From contig JAFRJM010000017.1 in assembly GCA_017432285.1 (NCBI GenBank), positions 43,624 to 107,623 of the forward strand: a stretch of 64,000 bases of DNA, read 5' to 3'. Shown here in pieces: positions 29,012 through 37,891 of the stretch. The DNA is from Oscillospiraceae bacterium. Lineage in GTDB: Bacteria; Bacillota; Clostridia; Oscillospirales; Ruminococcaceae. A program made the translations under genes and the position numbers. Numbering within the stretch: the first letter of the stretch is position 1; the number at the start of each line of letters is the position of its first letter. The notes under the pieces were generated by a model, which had not been told where the DNA came from, did not search any database, and saw nothing but the letters and a program-made list of their open reading frames with translations.

Positions 29012-30715
29012 ATGAGTCACTCTGAAAAAAATAGATTTGGAATGGACGAAGTGAACAAAAAAGAGAAAATATATATAACCGTATATTTTTTAGCAGTAAT
29101 AGGAATCATTATTGCGCGGTTTTTATACGGTAACTGTTTAGTTGCTTCATATTCTTCTGATGAAGGGGTGGATGCGACTCTTCAGTTCATTAAAGCCCTT
29201 AATTTCTGGCAAGGGGAATGGATGGGCCAATATGATGAAAATGCACTGATAAAGGGCTGTTTCTATCCTATTTTTGCTGGAACCATCTTCAAACTGTCAT
29301 TGAATTATGTCGTTTCTATTCAGGCATTCTATATTATTTCCTGTCTGTTTACAGTGTATTGTTTCTACCCGATGATCAAAAGAAAGTGGTTAGCTTTGTT
29401 TATTCTGGCTATGCTTTTAATTAATCCTATGTCTACCAGTTCCGAAAGCTCCACAACATACAGATCAACTATTTATTACATCACTGCTCTTGTGTTTATG
29501 GCTGGTATATGCGGATGGGCACTACGAATAGGTGAAAGTAGAGGTAATATTTGTCTGCTTGCAGGCTCGTTGTTTTATGGCATATCGATAAACACAAGGG
29601 AAGATTCTCAGTGGCTTACTTTGTTTTTCGTGGTTACGGTATTGGTTTTTGCTCTTATTTACCTAAGATATTACAAAAAGAGCTGGATTAAATTGCTTGC
29701 GGTTTTATCTGTTGCGGTATTGCTTTGCTGCCTGCCGAGTTTTCTTATAGCTAAAACAAATGAAAAATATTATGGAGTATTTCTGACTGAAGATTATAAC
29801 TCGGGTGAGTTTGCCAGAGCATGTGGGGCGCTGGCAAGACCTTACAGTTCCAGAGAGGATGTAGCGCACTACCCTATTCCGGAAGATGTCCGATTAAAAC
29901 TGTATGAAATATCACCTTCTTTTAAAGAACTTCAGCCTTATCTGGAAGGCGATGGAAGTGCCACCAGATGGAAAGCATTCGGAGATGGAACAGACTACCA
30001 CAATGGGTGGGTAACTTACGCTTTGCGTACAGCAGCTCTTTCTGCTGGATATTATAAGGACGCTGTAAGCACAGAAGAATATTGGAAGCGGGTGGCAGAT
30101 GAAGTAAATCATGCATGTGACAGAGGCGTAATTGATGCGCGAAAAGGACACCTTAAAGGAATAGCTGCTCCCTTTTCGTCAGAATATATAATCCCAGTCG
30201 CTCAGAACACTTTAAAAGCAATGTGGTATGCAGCAAGATGTGAGTATGTAACTCCATTGCTGGATTATATAGAGTCGGACAAGGAACTGGTAGATAAGAT
30301 CGAGGGCATTCTACATTCACATATAAATGCATCTTATCGCAATGAGCAAGGATTGCTGATGGCGTATGTGGATCTTAATTCAAATGGGTATAAATTAATC
30401 GTGACTGTTAATAGAATTTATCAGATCGTAATGAGCGTTCTTTTCCCCATGGCAGTGCTGATAATGGTCGGCTGTTTTATTAACATGTTAAGAAAAAAAG
30501 AGATTCAGTATACCATCAAAGTGATAATACTTTGTGCAGTGTTTTGTTTACTTCTTGCTAGAGCAGTCATGCTGGCTTATGTAGACGTGACTGCTTATAG
30601 TACGATTGTAAGACCGTTATATATGAACAACTGTTATGTCATTTGTGAACTGTTTGTTTTGCTTGCTTTTGCTTTTGTGTTTTCGGAAAGGTGTAGTAAG
30701 GTAGATGAGCAGTAG
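29012..30715 (+). CDS. GT-C-like polytopic membrane protein, copy A
   Basis: 567 residues, no named family recognised. About eight N-terminal helices (~20-255) precede a ~200-residue soluble domain (~256-460), and three more helices close the protein. The first outer loop holds an acidic SSDEGVDA, the place where GT-C glycosyltransferases carry a catalytic Asp/Glu. Other landmarks: STTYRSTIYYITALVF, INTREDSQW, KYYGVFLTEDYNSGEF, LARAVMLAYVDVTAYST. These align in order with the protein at 60095-61837, so it is one of two distant paralogues here. By eye the gene is more AT-rich than its neighbours. ATG follows GGAGAAG; it overlaps the M23 gene by 11 bases. Confidence 0.8.
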   Translation: MSHSEKNRFGMDEVNKKEKIYITVYFLAVIGIIIARFLYGNCLVASYSSDEGVDATLQFIKALNFWQGEWMGQYDENALIKGCFYPIFAGTIFKLSLNYVVSIQAFYIISCLFTVYCFYPMIKRKWLALFILAMLLINPMSTSSESSTTYRSTIYYITALVFMAGICGWALRIGESRGNICLLAGSLFYGISINTREDSQWLTLFFVVTVLVFALIYLRYYKKSWIKLLAVLSVAVLLCCLPSFLIAKTNEKYYGVFLTEDYNSGEFARACGALARPYSSREDVAHYPIPEDVRLKLYEISPSFKELQPYLEGDGSATRWKAFGDGTDYHNGWVTYALRTAALSAGYYKDAVSTEEYWKRVADEVNHACDRGVIDARKGHLKGIAAPFSSEYIIPVAQNTLKAMWYAARCEYVTPLLDYIESDKELVDKIEGILHSHINASYRNEQGLLMAYVDLNSNGYKLIVTVNRIYQIVMSVLFPMAVLIMVGCFINMLRKKEIQYTIKVIILCAVFCLLLARAVMLAYVDVTAYSTIVRPLYMNNCYVICELFVLLAFAFVFSERCSKVDEQ

Positions 30716-32036
30716 AGGTAAACGCATAAGTCTGATAGCAATAGCTTTTTTAGCTATTGTCAGTCTTATAGCGTGCGGCTTCGTGTATGTCAAAAAACAG
30801 CAGGAAAGACACGAGATGCTCATCCGTGCAGCGAGCCAATTTGCTGTTTCACAAAAAGTAGAGATAGCGGGGGAATTATTTGGAACTGCTAAATACAATA
30901 TAAAAGCCGAAGAAGAGGATATAGCTGTATCTTCAGAGGTTGGCCAGCGGTTTCCCGTTACAGTTACAGACAGAAGCATGATAGACTTGACGATTCCTGA
31001 TTCTGCTGAGGTAACAAAGATCGTCATGACCAAGGATGGGGAGAAGTTCTTCGAAGGGGATCTTGCTGGGTTCCTGGACGGTTTTCTTCCAAACGGGACA
31101 TACGACACTGAGGTCTACTGCGACGTAAATGGCAAGATTACGGCGGAAGACGGCTCGGTTTTGACAATGAAAGGCGGAGAGATATTTGCTCTGAGGATCA
31201 GTGTGGATATCCCTACGGAATTCCATCTTTCAAGAACAGAGATGGTACAGGGGAGCGGAGTTGCCGTCATTGGCACGAATGTCAGCGGAGAGGTCTCTGC
31301 TACGGCTCCAGGTGTAATAGATACTATAAACTTCACCGTGGACGATAAAGGATACGCACAGGCTCTGCTGAGCAGTACGTTCAGGTGCAGTCCGGGAGAA
31401 TACGAGTGTATCGTCAGTTATAATGGCGAAAAAATCGTCCTTCCGTTTACAGTTACAGAAGGCACATATACCGTGCAGCATCTAACTATAAGCACCAGCA
31501 CGGCTGCAGCTACTGTCGGGAATGACGAAGCCATGGCAGACTACAACGGCATGATCGCTGCCACCAACCTCATATGGACACCGGAACGGTACTACGAAGA
31601 TAACTTTATAATGCCTGTCAACGGGCCGATCACTACCGAATTCGGACTGTACAGATACACTAACGGAAGTTCTACGCCGTCCAGGCATGTTGGGCTGGAC
31701 ATAGCGGAAGATGAAGGTACGCCGGTTCAGGCAGCGGCATCCGGTATAGTTGTGGTCTCCCGATGGGTAGGGACGACAGGGTACTCTGTCTGCATAGACC
31801 ATGGATACGGTGTGAGAAGCTACTATTACCATATGTCTGCCCTTACCGCGGAAGTCGGAGACTTTGTTGAACAGGGACAGGAGATAGGGAAAGTCGGACA
31901 GACCGGATATGCAAGCGGTCCGCATGTCCATTTCAACATAATGGTAGGAGACAACAGCATAAACCCGTGGCCCGTATTTGAAGGGACAAGCGGGATATTT
32001 GATCTGGCGAAAACAGAGGTAAAAAGCAATGGTTAA
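30705..32036 (+). CDS. Membrane-anchored M23 metallopeptidase
   Basis: 443 residues. An N-terminal helix (LIAIAFLAIVSLIACGFVYV, ~9-28) anchors a long extracellular stalk of two beta-rich segments (~60-270) and a C-terminal LytM/M23 domain (~300-430). Zinc ligands are visible: HVGLDIAEDEG (HxxxD, ~328) and GPHVHFNI (HxH, ~406). The fold's YYHMSALTAEVGDFVEQGQE segment is intact, so endopeptidase activity on peptidoglycan cross-links is likely. It starts inside the GT-C-like gene and overlaps the glutaredoxin-like gene by eight bases: a tight three-gene operon. Confidence 0.9.
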   Translation: MSSRGKRISLIAIAFLAIVSLIACGFVYVKKQQERHEMLIRAASQFAVSQKVEIAGELFGTAKYNIKAEEEDIAVSSEVGQRFPVTVTDRSMIDLTIPDSAEVTKIVMTKDGEKFFEGDLAGFLDGFLPNGTYDTEVYCDVNGKITAEDGSVLTMKGGEIFALRISVDIPTEFHLSRTEMVQGSGVAVIGTNVSGEVSATAPGVIDTINFTVDDKGYAQALLSSTFRCSPGEYECIVSYNGEKIVLPFTVTEGTYTVQHLTISTSTAAATVGNDEAMADYNGMIAATNLIWTPERYYEDNFIMPVNGPITTEFGLYRYTNGSSTPSRHVGLDIAEDEGTPVQAAASGIVVVSRWVGTTGYSVCIDHGYGVRSYYYHMSALTAEVGDFVEQGQEIGKVGQTGYASGPHVHFNIMVGDNSINPWPVFEGTSGIFDLAKTEVKSNG

Positions 32037-32346
32037 GATTTATGGAACGATGAAATGTCCGGACTGTGTCCGCTGCACAGGGAATATGGATGCAAACGGA
32101 TTGGAATACGAATTTATTGACATAAATGCAGATCTCAAGGCGCTGAAACAGTTCCTTATCTACAGGGACACACTGCCTATCTTCGATCACTGCAAAGAGA
32201 TATACGATATAGGAGTGCCAGCTATGGTCCTGGAGGACGGCACAGTGACTCTCAAGTGGCCGGATTATATCCGCAGCAAAGGAGGAGACCCCTCTTTGTT
32301 TAGTGGAGATATGGACGCGTGCAGCGCAGACGGATCAGGATGTTAA
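32029..32346 (+). CDS. Glutaredoxin-like protein with Cys-containing tail
   Basis: 105 residues of thioredoxin fold. It starts MVKIYGTMKCPDCVRCTGNM with a CPDC redox centre at 10-13 and a further Cys at 16, then YEFIDINAD and the cis-Pro loop DIGVPAMVLEDG (~63-74). The C-terminal tail adds two more Cys (DACSADGSGC). Proteins of this sort appear in Clostridia as small glutaredoxin-related reductases. Coupling to a secreted peptidase and a polytopic membrane protein is unexpected since no export signal is present. A strong terminator follows. Confidence 0.85.
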   Translation: MVKIYGTMKCPDCVRCTGNMDANGLEYEFIDINADLKALKQFLIYRDTLPIFDHCKEIYDIGVPAMVLEDGTVTLKWPDYIRSKGGDPSLFSGDMDACSADGSGC

Positions 32347-32361
32347 TTATTTGGCAGATGC

Positions 32362-32387
32362 GGAACGGGGATTTCCCCGTTCCTTTT
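32362..32387 (+). terminator. Terminator of the GT-C/M23/glutaredoxin operon
   Basis: 9-bp perfect stem GGAACGGGG / CCCCGTTCC with loop ATTT, then TTTTT. Confidence 0.9.
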
Positions 32388-32412
32388 TGATTAATGGAAG
32401 ACAGCGCTTCTG

Positions 32413-32421
32413 TGGTATAAT
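32413..32421 (+). promoter_or_regulatory. Extended -10 promoter of the flippase gene
   Basis: TGGTATAAT: a perfect -10 with TGn extension, 32 bases before the GTG start; no clear -35. Confidence 0.6.
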
Positions 32422-32453
32422 TCGAACAGGCAGAAGAATGGAGAGTCGACATA

Positions 32454-33719
32454 GTGGAAGATAAGACACTAAAACGGAATCTATTATTTAACACTATTGG
32501 CAACGGTATCTATTACCTCAGCCAATGGATCATTACAGGCTGGCTCATAAAGATACTTTCCGGTACTCAGGGCACATATAATGCCGGACTCCTCTCCACC
32601 GCAGCTACCGTGGCGAACATGTTCATCGGCCTTGCGGGTTTCGGGATGAGGAATTTCCAGGTTTCGGATCTGTCTGGAGACTATTCGGACACGGCGTATG
32701 AAGTCAGCAGGTATATAACTGTAGGCGTGTCGCTGGTACTTGGTGTAGTTTATTCCGTTTTTACCGGATACAGCGGGATACAGCTCTGGTGTATCATAAT
32801 CTTCCTGATGTATAAGCTCACCGAACCAATGACGGACGTTTGGCACGGCGTTCTCCAGAAAGCAGAGCGTATGGACATAATCGGCATCGCATATGCCATG
32901 AGAGGATTGCTGTCTGTTGCCGTCTTTGCTGCAGGCATGCTCGTAACAAAGAATCTGGTGATCTCATTAGGCCTGCTTACTGTCAGCGTTTTCCTGCTCT
33001 GCTACTTCTACGACCTGAAAAAAACGAATGAAGTGTTCCACAGAGGAAGCGCTAATCCGAAGATCCTGTTTACTCTGCTTGCGCAGTGCCTGCCCCTTGC
33101 TATACATACATTCTTAAATGGAGTATCTACGAACCTCCCCAAGATCTACCTCGAGAGGATACTGGGGACAGAACATATGGGTATATATAACCTGGTAAAT
33201 TCCCCTGTCCTTGTTCTGCAGGTCGGAATAGCATACCTGTTCGCTCCGTTTATCACTCATTTCACGCACCGGCTGGAAGAAAAGGACAAAAAGGGATTCC
33301 TGCATCTTGTCGGAGTCGTATGCGGGATTGTGGTGGCGGCAGGGATCCTCGGTCTGCTGGGATGTGCAGCATTCGGAAAGATGGGACTGGAGTTCCTGTA
33401 CCACGATCAGAAAGTCGTGGAAGCATCTGGACTACTGTATCCCATGGTTATTTGTGTAGTGTTCAGCTGCTTCTCAGTTCTACTCTGTATGCTCAATACG
33501 GTCCTCCGCTCAATGGCAGGACTGATAATCTCCAATATTGCTGAGATAGCTGTTGCGGTGTTGATTTCTGCTCCTCTTATCAGGAGGTTTGGGATGGCGG
33601 GAACATCGATAGCTACAACGCTGATACTTGCAGTGCAGTGTGCGCTTCTGGTCGTGTTTGGATTGCGCAGTCTGGATAAGCAGACCGCTAAGAAAGAGGA
33701 AACAGAAAATGAAGAATAA
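32454..33719 (+). CDS. Wzx-like polysaccharide/lipid-linked oligosaccharide flippase
   Basis: 421 residues with about twelve helices, MATE/MVF-superfamily layout. It begins TLKRNLLFNTIGNGIYYLSQ with the typical amphipathic start of O-antigen-type flippases, and contains ERILGTEHMGIYNLVNSPVL and NTVLRSMAGLIISNIAEIAV in the second half. It probably moves a lipid-linked sugar across the membrane. The start is GTG 32454 after GGAGA. No glycosyltransferase genes adjoin it; the stop overlaps the GH13 gene by 11 bases, a coupling with no obvious biochemical reason. Confidence 0.85.
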   Translation: MEDKTLKRNLLFNTIGNGIYYLSQWIITGWLIKILSGTQGTYNAGLLSTAATVANMFIGLAGFGMRNFQVSDLSGDYSDTAYEVSRYITVGVSLVLGVVYSVFTGYSGIQLWCIIIFLMYKLTEPMTDVWHGVLQKAERMDIIGIAYAMRGLLSVAVFAAGMLVTKNLVISLGLLTVSVFLLCYFYDLKKTNEVFHRGSANPKILFTLLAQCLPLAIHTFLNGVSTNLPKIYLERILGTEHMGIYNLVNSPVLVLQVGIAYLFAPFITHFTHRLEEKDKKGFLHLVGVVCGIVVAAGILGLLGCAAFGKMGLEFLYHDQKVVEASGLLYPMVICVVFSCFSVLLCMLNTVLRSMAGLIISNIAEIAVAVLISAPLIRRFGMAGTSIATTLILAVQCALLVVFGLRSLDKQTAKKEETENEE

Positions 33720-35403
33720 AGACAGAAATTGGTGGCAGGACGCTGTGTTCTATCAGATCTATCCGCGCAGTTTCTTTGACAGCAACGGGGACGGTGAAGG
33801 TGATCTGGCAGGAATAACCGCCAAACTGGATTACATCAAGAGCCTTGGGGTGGATGCCATCTGGTCGTGCCCGTATTTTGTGTCTCCCAAAGCAGATAAC
33901 GGATACGATGTCGCTGATTACAGGGATATAGATCCCAGTTTTGGTACGCTTGAAGACTGGAAGACGATGTGCGATGAGATCCACAAACGCGGTATGAAGT
34001 TCTTCATGGATCTTGTAGTAAATCACACATCCGATGAACACGAATGGTTCCGCAGCGCTGCGTCCTCAAAGGACAGTCCGTACAGGGATTATTACATTTT
34101 CCGCGAGGGCAAAGAGGACGGCTCAGAGCCGTCCAACTGGATGAGCGTATTCGGCGGGTCCACCTGGCAGTACAACGAACCCACTAAGGATTATTATCTG
34201 CATCTATTCGCGGTGAAGCAGCCGGATTTAAATTGGCAGAATCCCAAGATCATGGATGAAGTCGCAGATATCATCGAGTACTGGGCAGATCTTGGAGTGG
34301 ACGGATTCCGTCTGGACGCATTCAATAACGCGGACAAGGATCAGTCTTTCCCGGATGTGGAGACTATGCCCGGAGAAAAGTACGGATTTGCTTCTCAGCA
34401 CTACGTAAGCCGCCCCGGAGTGGACGAGTACATACATGAGCTGTATAAGCGAGAACTTGGACCGAAAGGACTGGTCACAGTCGTTGAGCTCGCTTATTGT
34501 CCGGTACAAAAAGCTATAGAGTACTGCGATCCTGAGAGAGAAGAGTTCGACATGCTGTATTTCTTTGATATGCTGAACTTCGATCAGGAAGGATACGACA
34601 AGTTCAAACCGGTTCCGTTCAAAGTCAGCGATCTAAAGAAGACCATGGATTACTGGATCAGCAACCTGCATGGTAAGGGATACTGCGCCTTGTTCATCGG
34701 AAACCACGATCAGTGCAGGGCCCTTTCCAGATTCGGAACGACAGGGCAGTACCGTGAGAGGAGTGCAAAGACCCTCGCAAACGCTATGTACTTCCTTGAA
34801 GGAGTTCCGTACGTATATCAGGGCGATGAGCTTGGGATGACTAACACGGATTTCCAGTCAATCGATGAATACAACGACGTTGAGGTCCATAACTATTGGA
34901 ACGAACATGTCGTGGAGAAGGGTGAAGATCCGGAGAAAGTCCTCGAGATACTCAGAGAGAGAAGCAGGGATGCCGGTCGTGCTCCTATCCCGTGGGACGA
35001 CAGTCCCAACGGGGGATTCACGACAGGAACGCCATGGCTGAGGCTTGGATCGGAATACAAGACTGTGAACGTCAAAGCGGAGGATAAAGATCCGGATTCG
35101 GTCCTGAATTTCTACCGCAAACTGCTGAAAGTCCGCCACGGAAGACCGTGCATCATCCGCGGAGAAACAGAGTGGATTGACCTGAACAGTGATGAGCATA
35201 TGAGCTATCTCAGAAAAGCGGAAGACGGAACGCTGGCAAGTCTCAACAACTTTACCGATGGCGAGATCACAGTATGTCTGCCGGAGGGTCTGGACGAAGA
35301 AAAAGCGGAGATCCTGCTCAGTAACTGCGGCAGAGAAAGCCTTGGCAGCAGGAAAGTAAAACTGGAACCATGGGAATGTCTCACCGCCTTTTGGAAAGCA
35401 TGA
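33709..35403 (+). CDS. GH13 alpha-glucosidase (oligo-1,6-glucosidase-like)
   Basis: 564-residue cytosolic enzyme cleaving alpha-1,4 or alpha-1,6 bonds of short glucans. The GH13 regions are all present: DLVVNHTSDEHEWF (region I), GFRLDAFNNADKD (nucleophile Asp), VVELAYC (acid Glu; the usual Gly before Glu is replaced) and FIGNHDQCRA (transition-state Asp). It begins RNWWQDAVFYQIYPRSFFDS, with the calcium-like SNGDGEGDLAG loop shared by subfamily 31 enzymes. ATG 33709 follows AGAGGAAA and overlaps the flippase stop. Specificity cannot be fixed by eye. Confidence 0.92.
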   Translation: MKNKDRNWWQDAVFYQIYPRSFFDSNGDGEGDLAGITAKLDYIKSLGVDAIWSCPYFVSPKADNGYDVADYRDIDPSFGTLEDWKTMCDEIHKRGMKFFMDLVVNHTSDEHEWFRSAASSKDSPYRDYYIFREGKEDGSEPSNWMSVFGGSTWQYNEPTKDYYLHLFAVKQPDLNWQNPKIMDEVADIIEYWADLGVDGFRLDAFNNADKDQSFPDVETMPGEKYGFASQHYVSRPGVDEYIHELYKRELGPKGLVTVVELAYCPVQKAIEYCDPEREEFDMLYFFDMLNFDQEGYDKFKPVPFKVSDLKKTMDYWISNLHGKGYCALFIGNHDQCRALSRFGTTGQYRERSAKTLANAMYFLEGVPYVYQGDELGMTNTDFQSIDEYNDVEVHNYWNEHVVEKGEDPEKVLEILRERSRDAGRAPIPWDDSPNGGFTTGTPWLRLGSEYKTVNVKAEDKDPDSVLNFYRKLLKVRHGRPCIIRGETEWIDLNSDEHMSYLRKAEDGTLASLNNFTDGEITVCLPEGLDEEKAEILLSNCGRESLGSRKVKLEPWECLTAFWKA

Positions 35404-35431
35404 TTTTATTAAGGAAATAACAGCGATAGTG

Positions 35432-35440
35432 TGCTATACT
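35432..35440 (+). promoter_or_regulatory. Extended -10 promoter of the transketolase genes
   Basis: TGCTATACT, 46 bases before the start codon; no good -35. Confidence 0.5.
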
Positions 35441-35485
35441 GATTACACATTATTCCTGCTGGAAAAAATACAATAGGAGATAAAT

Positions 35486-36298
35486 ATGGATATCAAGGAA
35501 CTGAAAGAGGTATGCCGTCAGGTCCGTATAGACATCATCAATGAAGTCGCGGACGCAAAGAGCGGACACCCGGGTGGAAGCCTGTCAGCTGTTGAGATGA
35601 TGGTTGCCACGTTCTACACCCAAATGCGGGTGGATCCGAAAAATCCCAAGGATCCGGACCGCGACCGCTTTGTTCTCAGCAAGGGACATGCGGCTCCCTG
35701 CTACTATGCTGTACTGGCCGAAAAAGGTTTCTTCCCTAAAGAGGAACTGAAACACCTCCGCCAGCTGCATGCTATGCTTCAGGGACACCCTGACTGCAAG
35801 AAGATCCCCGGAGTGGATGCCGCAACAGGCTCTCTCGGACAGGGAATCAGCATTGCTACAGGTATGGCACTCGGCGCAAAACACGGCGGCAAGGACATTA
35901 AGGTCTACACTATGGTCGGAGACGGTGAGATGCAGGAAGGTCTCGTATGGGAAGCTTCCATGGCAGCAGCTCACTACAAGCTCGACAATCTTACCGTTAT
36001 GGTGGATAACAACGGACTGCAGATCGATGGCGCCAACAACGATGTTATGAGTCTCGGAGACATCCCTGCAAAATTCCGTGCATTCGGATTCCATGTGATC
36101 GAGCTCCCGGACGGAAATGATCTTGAGGCAGTTATCGATGCGCTGAACGCTCCTACAGAGCCCGGAAAGCCGAAATGCATCGTAGCACACACAGTTAAGG
36201 GCAAAGGCGTGTCCTTCATGGAAGGTGACTTCAACTGGCACGGAAAAGCCCCGAATGAAGAACAGCGTCAGAAAGCTCTGGCGGAATTGGAGGCATAA
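35486..36298 (+). CDS. Transketolase, N-terminal (ThDP-binding) subunit
   Basis: 270 residues; with the next gene it makes a two-subunit transketolase of the pentose phosphate pathway. ThDP/Mg motif: GDGEMQEGLVWEASMAAAHY (~144-163), then DNNGLQIDG. The N-terminal AKSGHPGGSLSAVEMM and SKGHAAPCYYAVLAEKGFF carry substrate- and cofactor-contacting His. Ends NEEQRQKALAELEA. ATG follows AGGAGA. Two bases separate it from the second subunit. Confidence 0.95.
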   Translation: MDIKELKEVCRQVRIDIINEVADAKSGHPGGSLSAVEMMVATFYTQMRVDPKNPKDPDRDRFVLSKGHAAPCYYAVLAEKGFFPKEELKHLRQLHAMLQGHPDCKKIPGVDAATGSLGQGISIATGMALGAKHGGKDIKVYTMVGDGEMQEGLVWEASMAAAHYKLDNLTVMVDNNGLQIDGANNDVMSLGDIPAKFRAFGFHVIELPDGNDLEAVIDALNAPTEPGKPKCIVAHTVKGKGVSFMEGDFNWHGKAPNEEQRQKALAELEA

Positions 36299-36300
36299 CG

Positions 36301-37230
36301 ATGAGTGAAAAGAAAGCTACCCGCGTAGCGTATGGTGAAGCTCTTCTTGAGCTCGCAGCGGAAAACGACAAGGTCGTTGTTCTGGATGCAGACCTTTCCC
36401 ACGCAACAATGACACTGAATTTCTCTCAGCAGTATCCTGACCGCTTCTTCAACTGCGGAATCGCTGAGTGCAACATGATTGATATCGCTGCCGGCATGTC
36501 AACGATGGGATATATCCCGTTTGCAAGCACCTTCGCTATTTTCGGCACAGGCCGTGCGTATGAGATGGTCCGCAACTCTGTTGCGTATCCCCATTTCAAC
36601 GTCAAGCTCGCTATGACCCATGCTGGAATCACTGTTGGTGAGGACGGCGGAAGCCACCAGACATTCGAGGATATGGCTCTTATGCGTGTTATCCCCGGAA
36701 TGACAGTTATCTGCCCGTGCGATGCCAATGAGGCAAAGAGAGCTGTCAAAGCGGCAGCGGCGATGGACGGCCCCGTTTATCTGCGTTTTGCCCGTGCAGC
36801 ATCCTATGTCTTCGAGGAAGAGATGCCCTTTGAGATTGGCAAGGCCAATGTTCTCCGTGACGGAACAGACGGTGTCATCTTCGCCATTGGCCTGATGGTC
36901 AAACCTGCACTGGATGCAGCGGCGGCTATGGCTGAAGAAGGAAAGAACATTGCAGTAGTCAACGTTCACACGCTGAAACCTCTCGATACAGAGACAGTCC
37001 TTGCATATGCACAGAAATGCGGCAAGGTCATGACGATCGAGGAGCACAGCATCATCGGCGGTCTGGGCGATGCAGTTGCATCCACCCTCATCGGCAACGG
37101 ATGCTTTGGATTCAGAAAAGTCGGTATCAACGACCTGTTCGGCCAGTCCGGTACATCTAATGATGTTCTGGATGAGTACGGTCTCTCCGATGCAAAGATC
37201 CTTGCTCAGGTAAAGGATTTCTTCGGCTGA
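36301..37230 (+). CDS. Transketolase, C-terminal (pyrimidine-binding) subunit
   Basis: 309 residues. Pyr-domain features: DADLSHATMT, FFNCGIAECNMIDIAAGMST (~57-76; catalytic Glu), THAGITVGEDGGSHQTFEDM; C-terminal domain VVNVHTLKPLD and GLGDAVASTLIGNG. Cytosolic partner of the preceding subunit; a terminator follows. Confidence 0.95.
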   Translation: MSEKKATRVAYGEALLELAAENDKVVVLDADLSHATMTLNFSQQYPDRFFNCGIAECNMIDIAAGMSTMGYIPFASTFAIFGTGRAYEMVRNSVAYPHFNVKLAMTHAGITVGEDGGSHQTFEDMALMRVIPGMTVICPCDANEAKRAVKAAAAMDGPVYLRFARAASYVFEEEMPFEIGKANVLRDGTDGVIFAIGLMVKPALDAAAAMAEEGKNIAVVNVHTLKPLDTETVLAYAQKCGKVMTIEEHSIIGGLGDAVASTLIGNGCFGFRKVGINDLFGQSGTSNDVLDEYGLSDAKILAQVKDFFG

Positions 37231-37248
37231 TATTTATCTTTTAATGAC

Positions 37249-37293
37249 AAAGAGACATGCAATCGCACAAGCAATGCATGTCTCTTTTCTTTG
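37249..37293 (+). terminator. Terminator of the transketolase operon
   Basis: 13-bp perfect stem AAAGAGACATGCA (37249-37261) / TGCATGTCTCTTT (37275-37287), then TTTTCTTT. Confidence 0.85.
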
Positions 37294-37305
37294 CTTCTAT
37301 ATTTG

Positions 37306-37314
37306 TGATACAAT
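37306..37314 (+). promoter_or_regulatory. Extended -10 promoter of the GtrA-like gene
   Basis: TGATACAAT, the same extended -10 as upstream of the FkbH-like gene; 38 bases before the chosen start. Confidence 0.5.
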
Positions 37315-37351
37315 GCACAATGCAGAAAGCGACGAATTATCGAGAGGAGAG

Positions 37352-37834
37352 GTGCGAAAACACCGCAAACGAATGAAAGATCTCTGGCAAAGATTTGTTA
37401 AAGGATTCTTCACCAAGGAAACGCTCATCTACCTTATCGTAGGGCTTACGAATACAGCGATAGGCTGGATAGAGACATATGTATATAATAATTTCTTCCA
37501 CTGGGGATACTGGGTTACCAGTGTCGTGGTGTTCATCATAGGTCTCATATTCACATTTGTCCTCAACAGAAAATACACTTTCCAGTCGGATGCTCCGCTG
37601 AAGGAGCTGCTTCCGAAATACCTTCTTGAGGTCCTTATCTGCTTTGTGACCGCATATGGGCTGGGGAAAGTCATTCTGGACTGGTTCTTCTCCAGCGTGT
37701 GGAAACTCAACATATCTGCAGATATGCTCGACACGGTCAAGGGTATATTGGCAAATTGTGCATATATTGCATTAAATTATCTCGGACAGAAGTTCTTTGT
37801 GTTCCGTAAGAAAACGGACGCTGGACAAGACTGA
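37352..37834 (+). CDS. GtrA-family membrane protein
   Basis: 160 residues with four helices: LIYLIVGLTNTAIGWIETYV, a second from WVTSVVVFIIGLIFTFV, then LLEVLICFVTAYGLGKVILD and ILANCAYIALNYLGQKFFVF. The GtrA hallmark LNRKYTFQS follows helix 2. GtrA proteins are thought to help flip or handle polyprenyl-linked sugars. Start choice is uncertain: GTG 37352 has AGAGGAGAG just upstream; ATG 37373 has no site; the longer frame starts before the preceding terminator. Confidence 0.85.
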   Translation: MRKHRKRMKDLWQRFVKGFFTKETLIYLIVGLTNTAIGWIETYVYNNFFHWGYWVTSVVVFIIGLIFTFVLNRKYTFQSDAPLKELLPKYLLEVLICFVTAYGLGKVILDWFFSSVWKLNISADMLDTVKGILANCAYIALNYLGQKFFVFRKKTDAGQD

Positions 37835-37849
37835 TATTTGTATTGGAAT

Positions 37850-37881
37850 GGCGATGCCGGATGGTATCGCCTGCCGTTTTT
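37850..37881 (+). terminator. Terminator between the GtrA-like gene and the signalling operon
   Basis: GGCGATGCC / GGTATCGCC stem (one G-T pair), loop GGAT, then TGCCGTTTTT. The T-run begins four bases after the stem, so strength is moderate; some read-through is possible. Confidence 0.6.
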
Positions 37882-37891
37882 AGGAGAGAAC

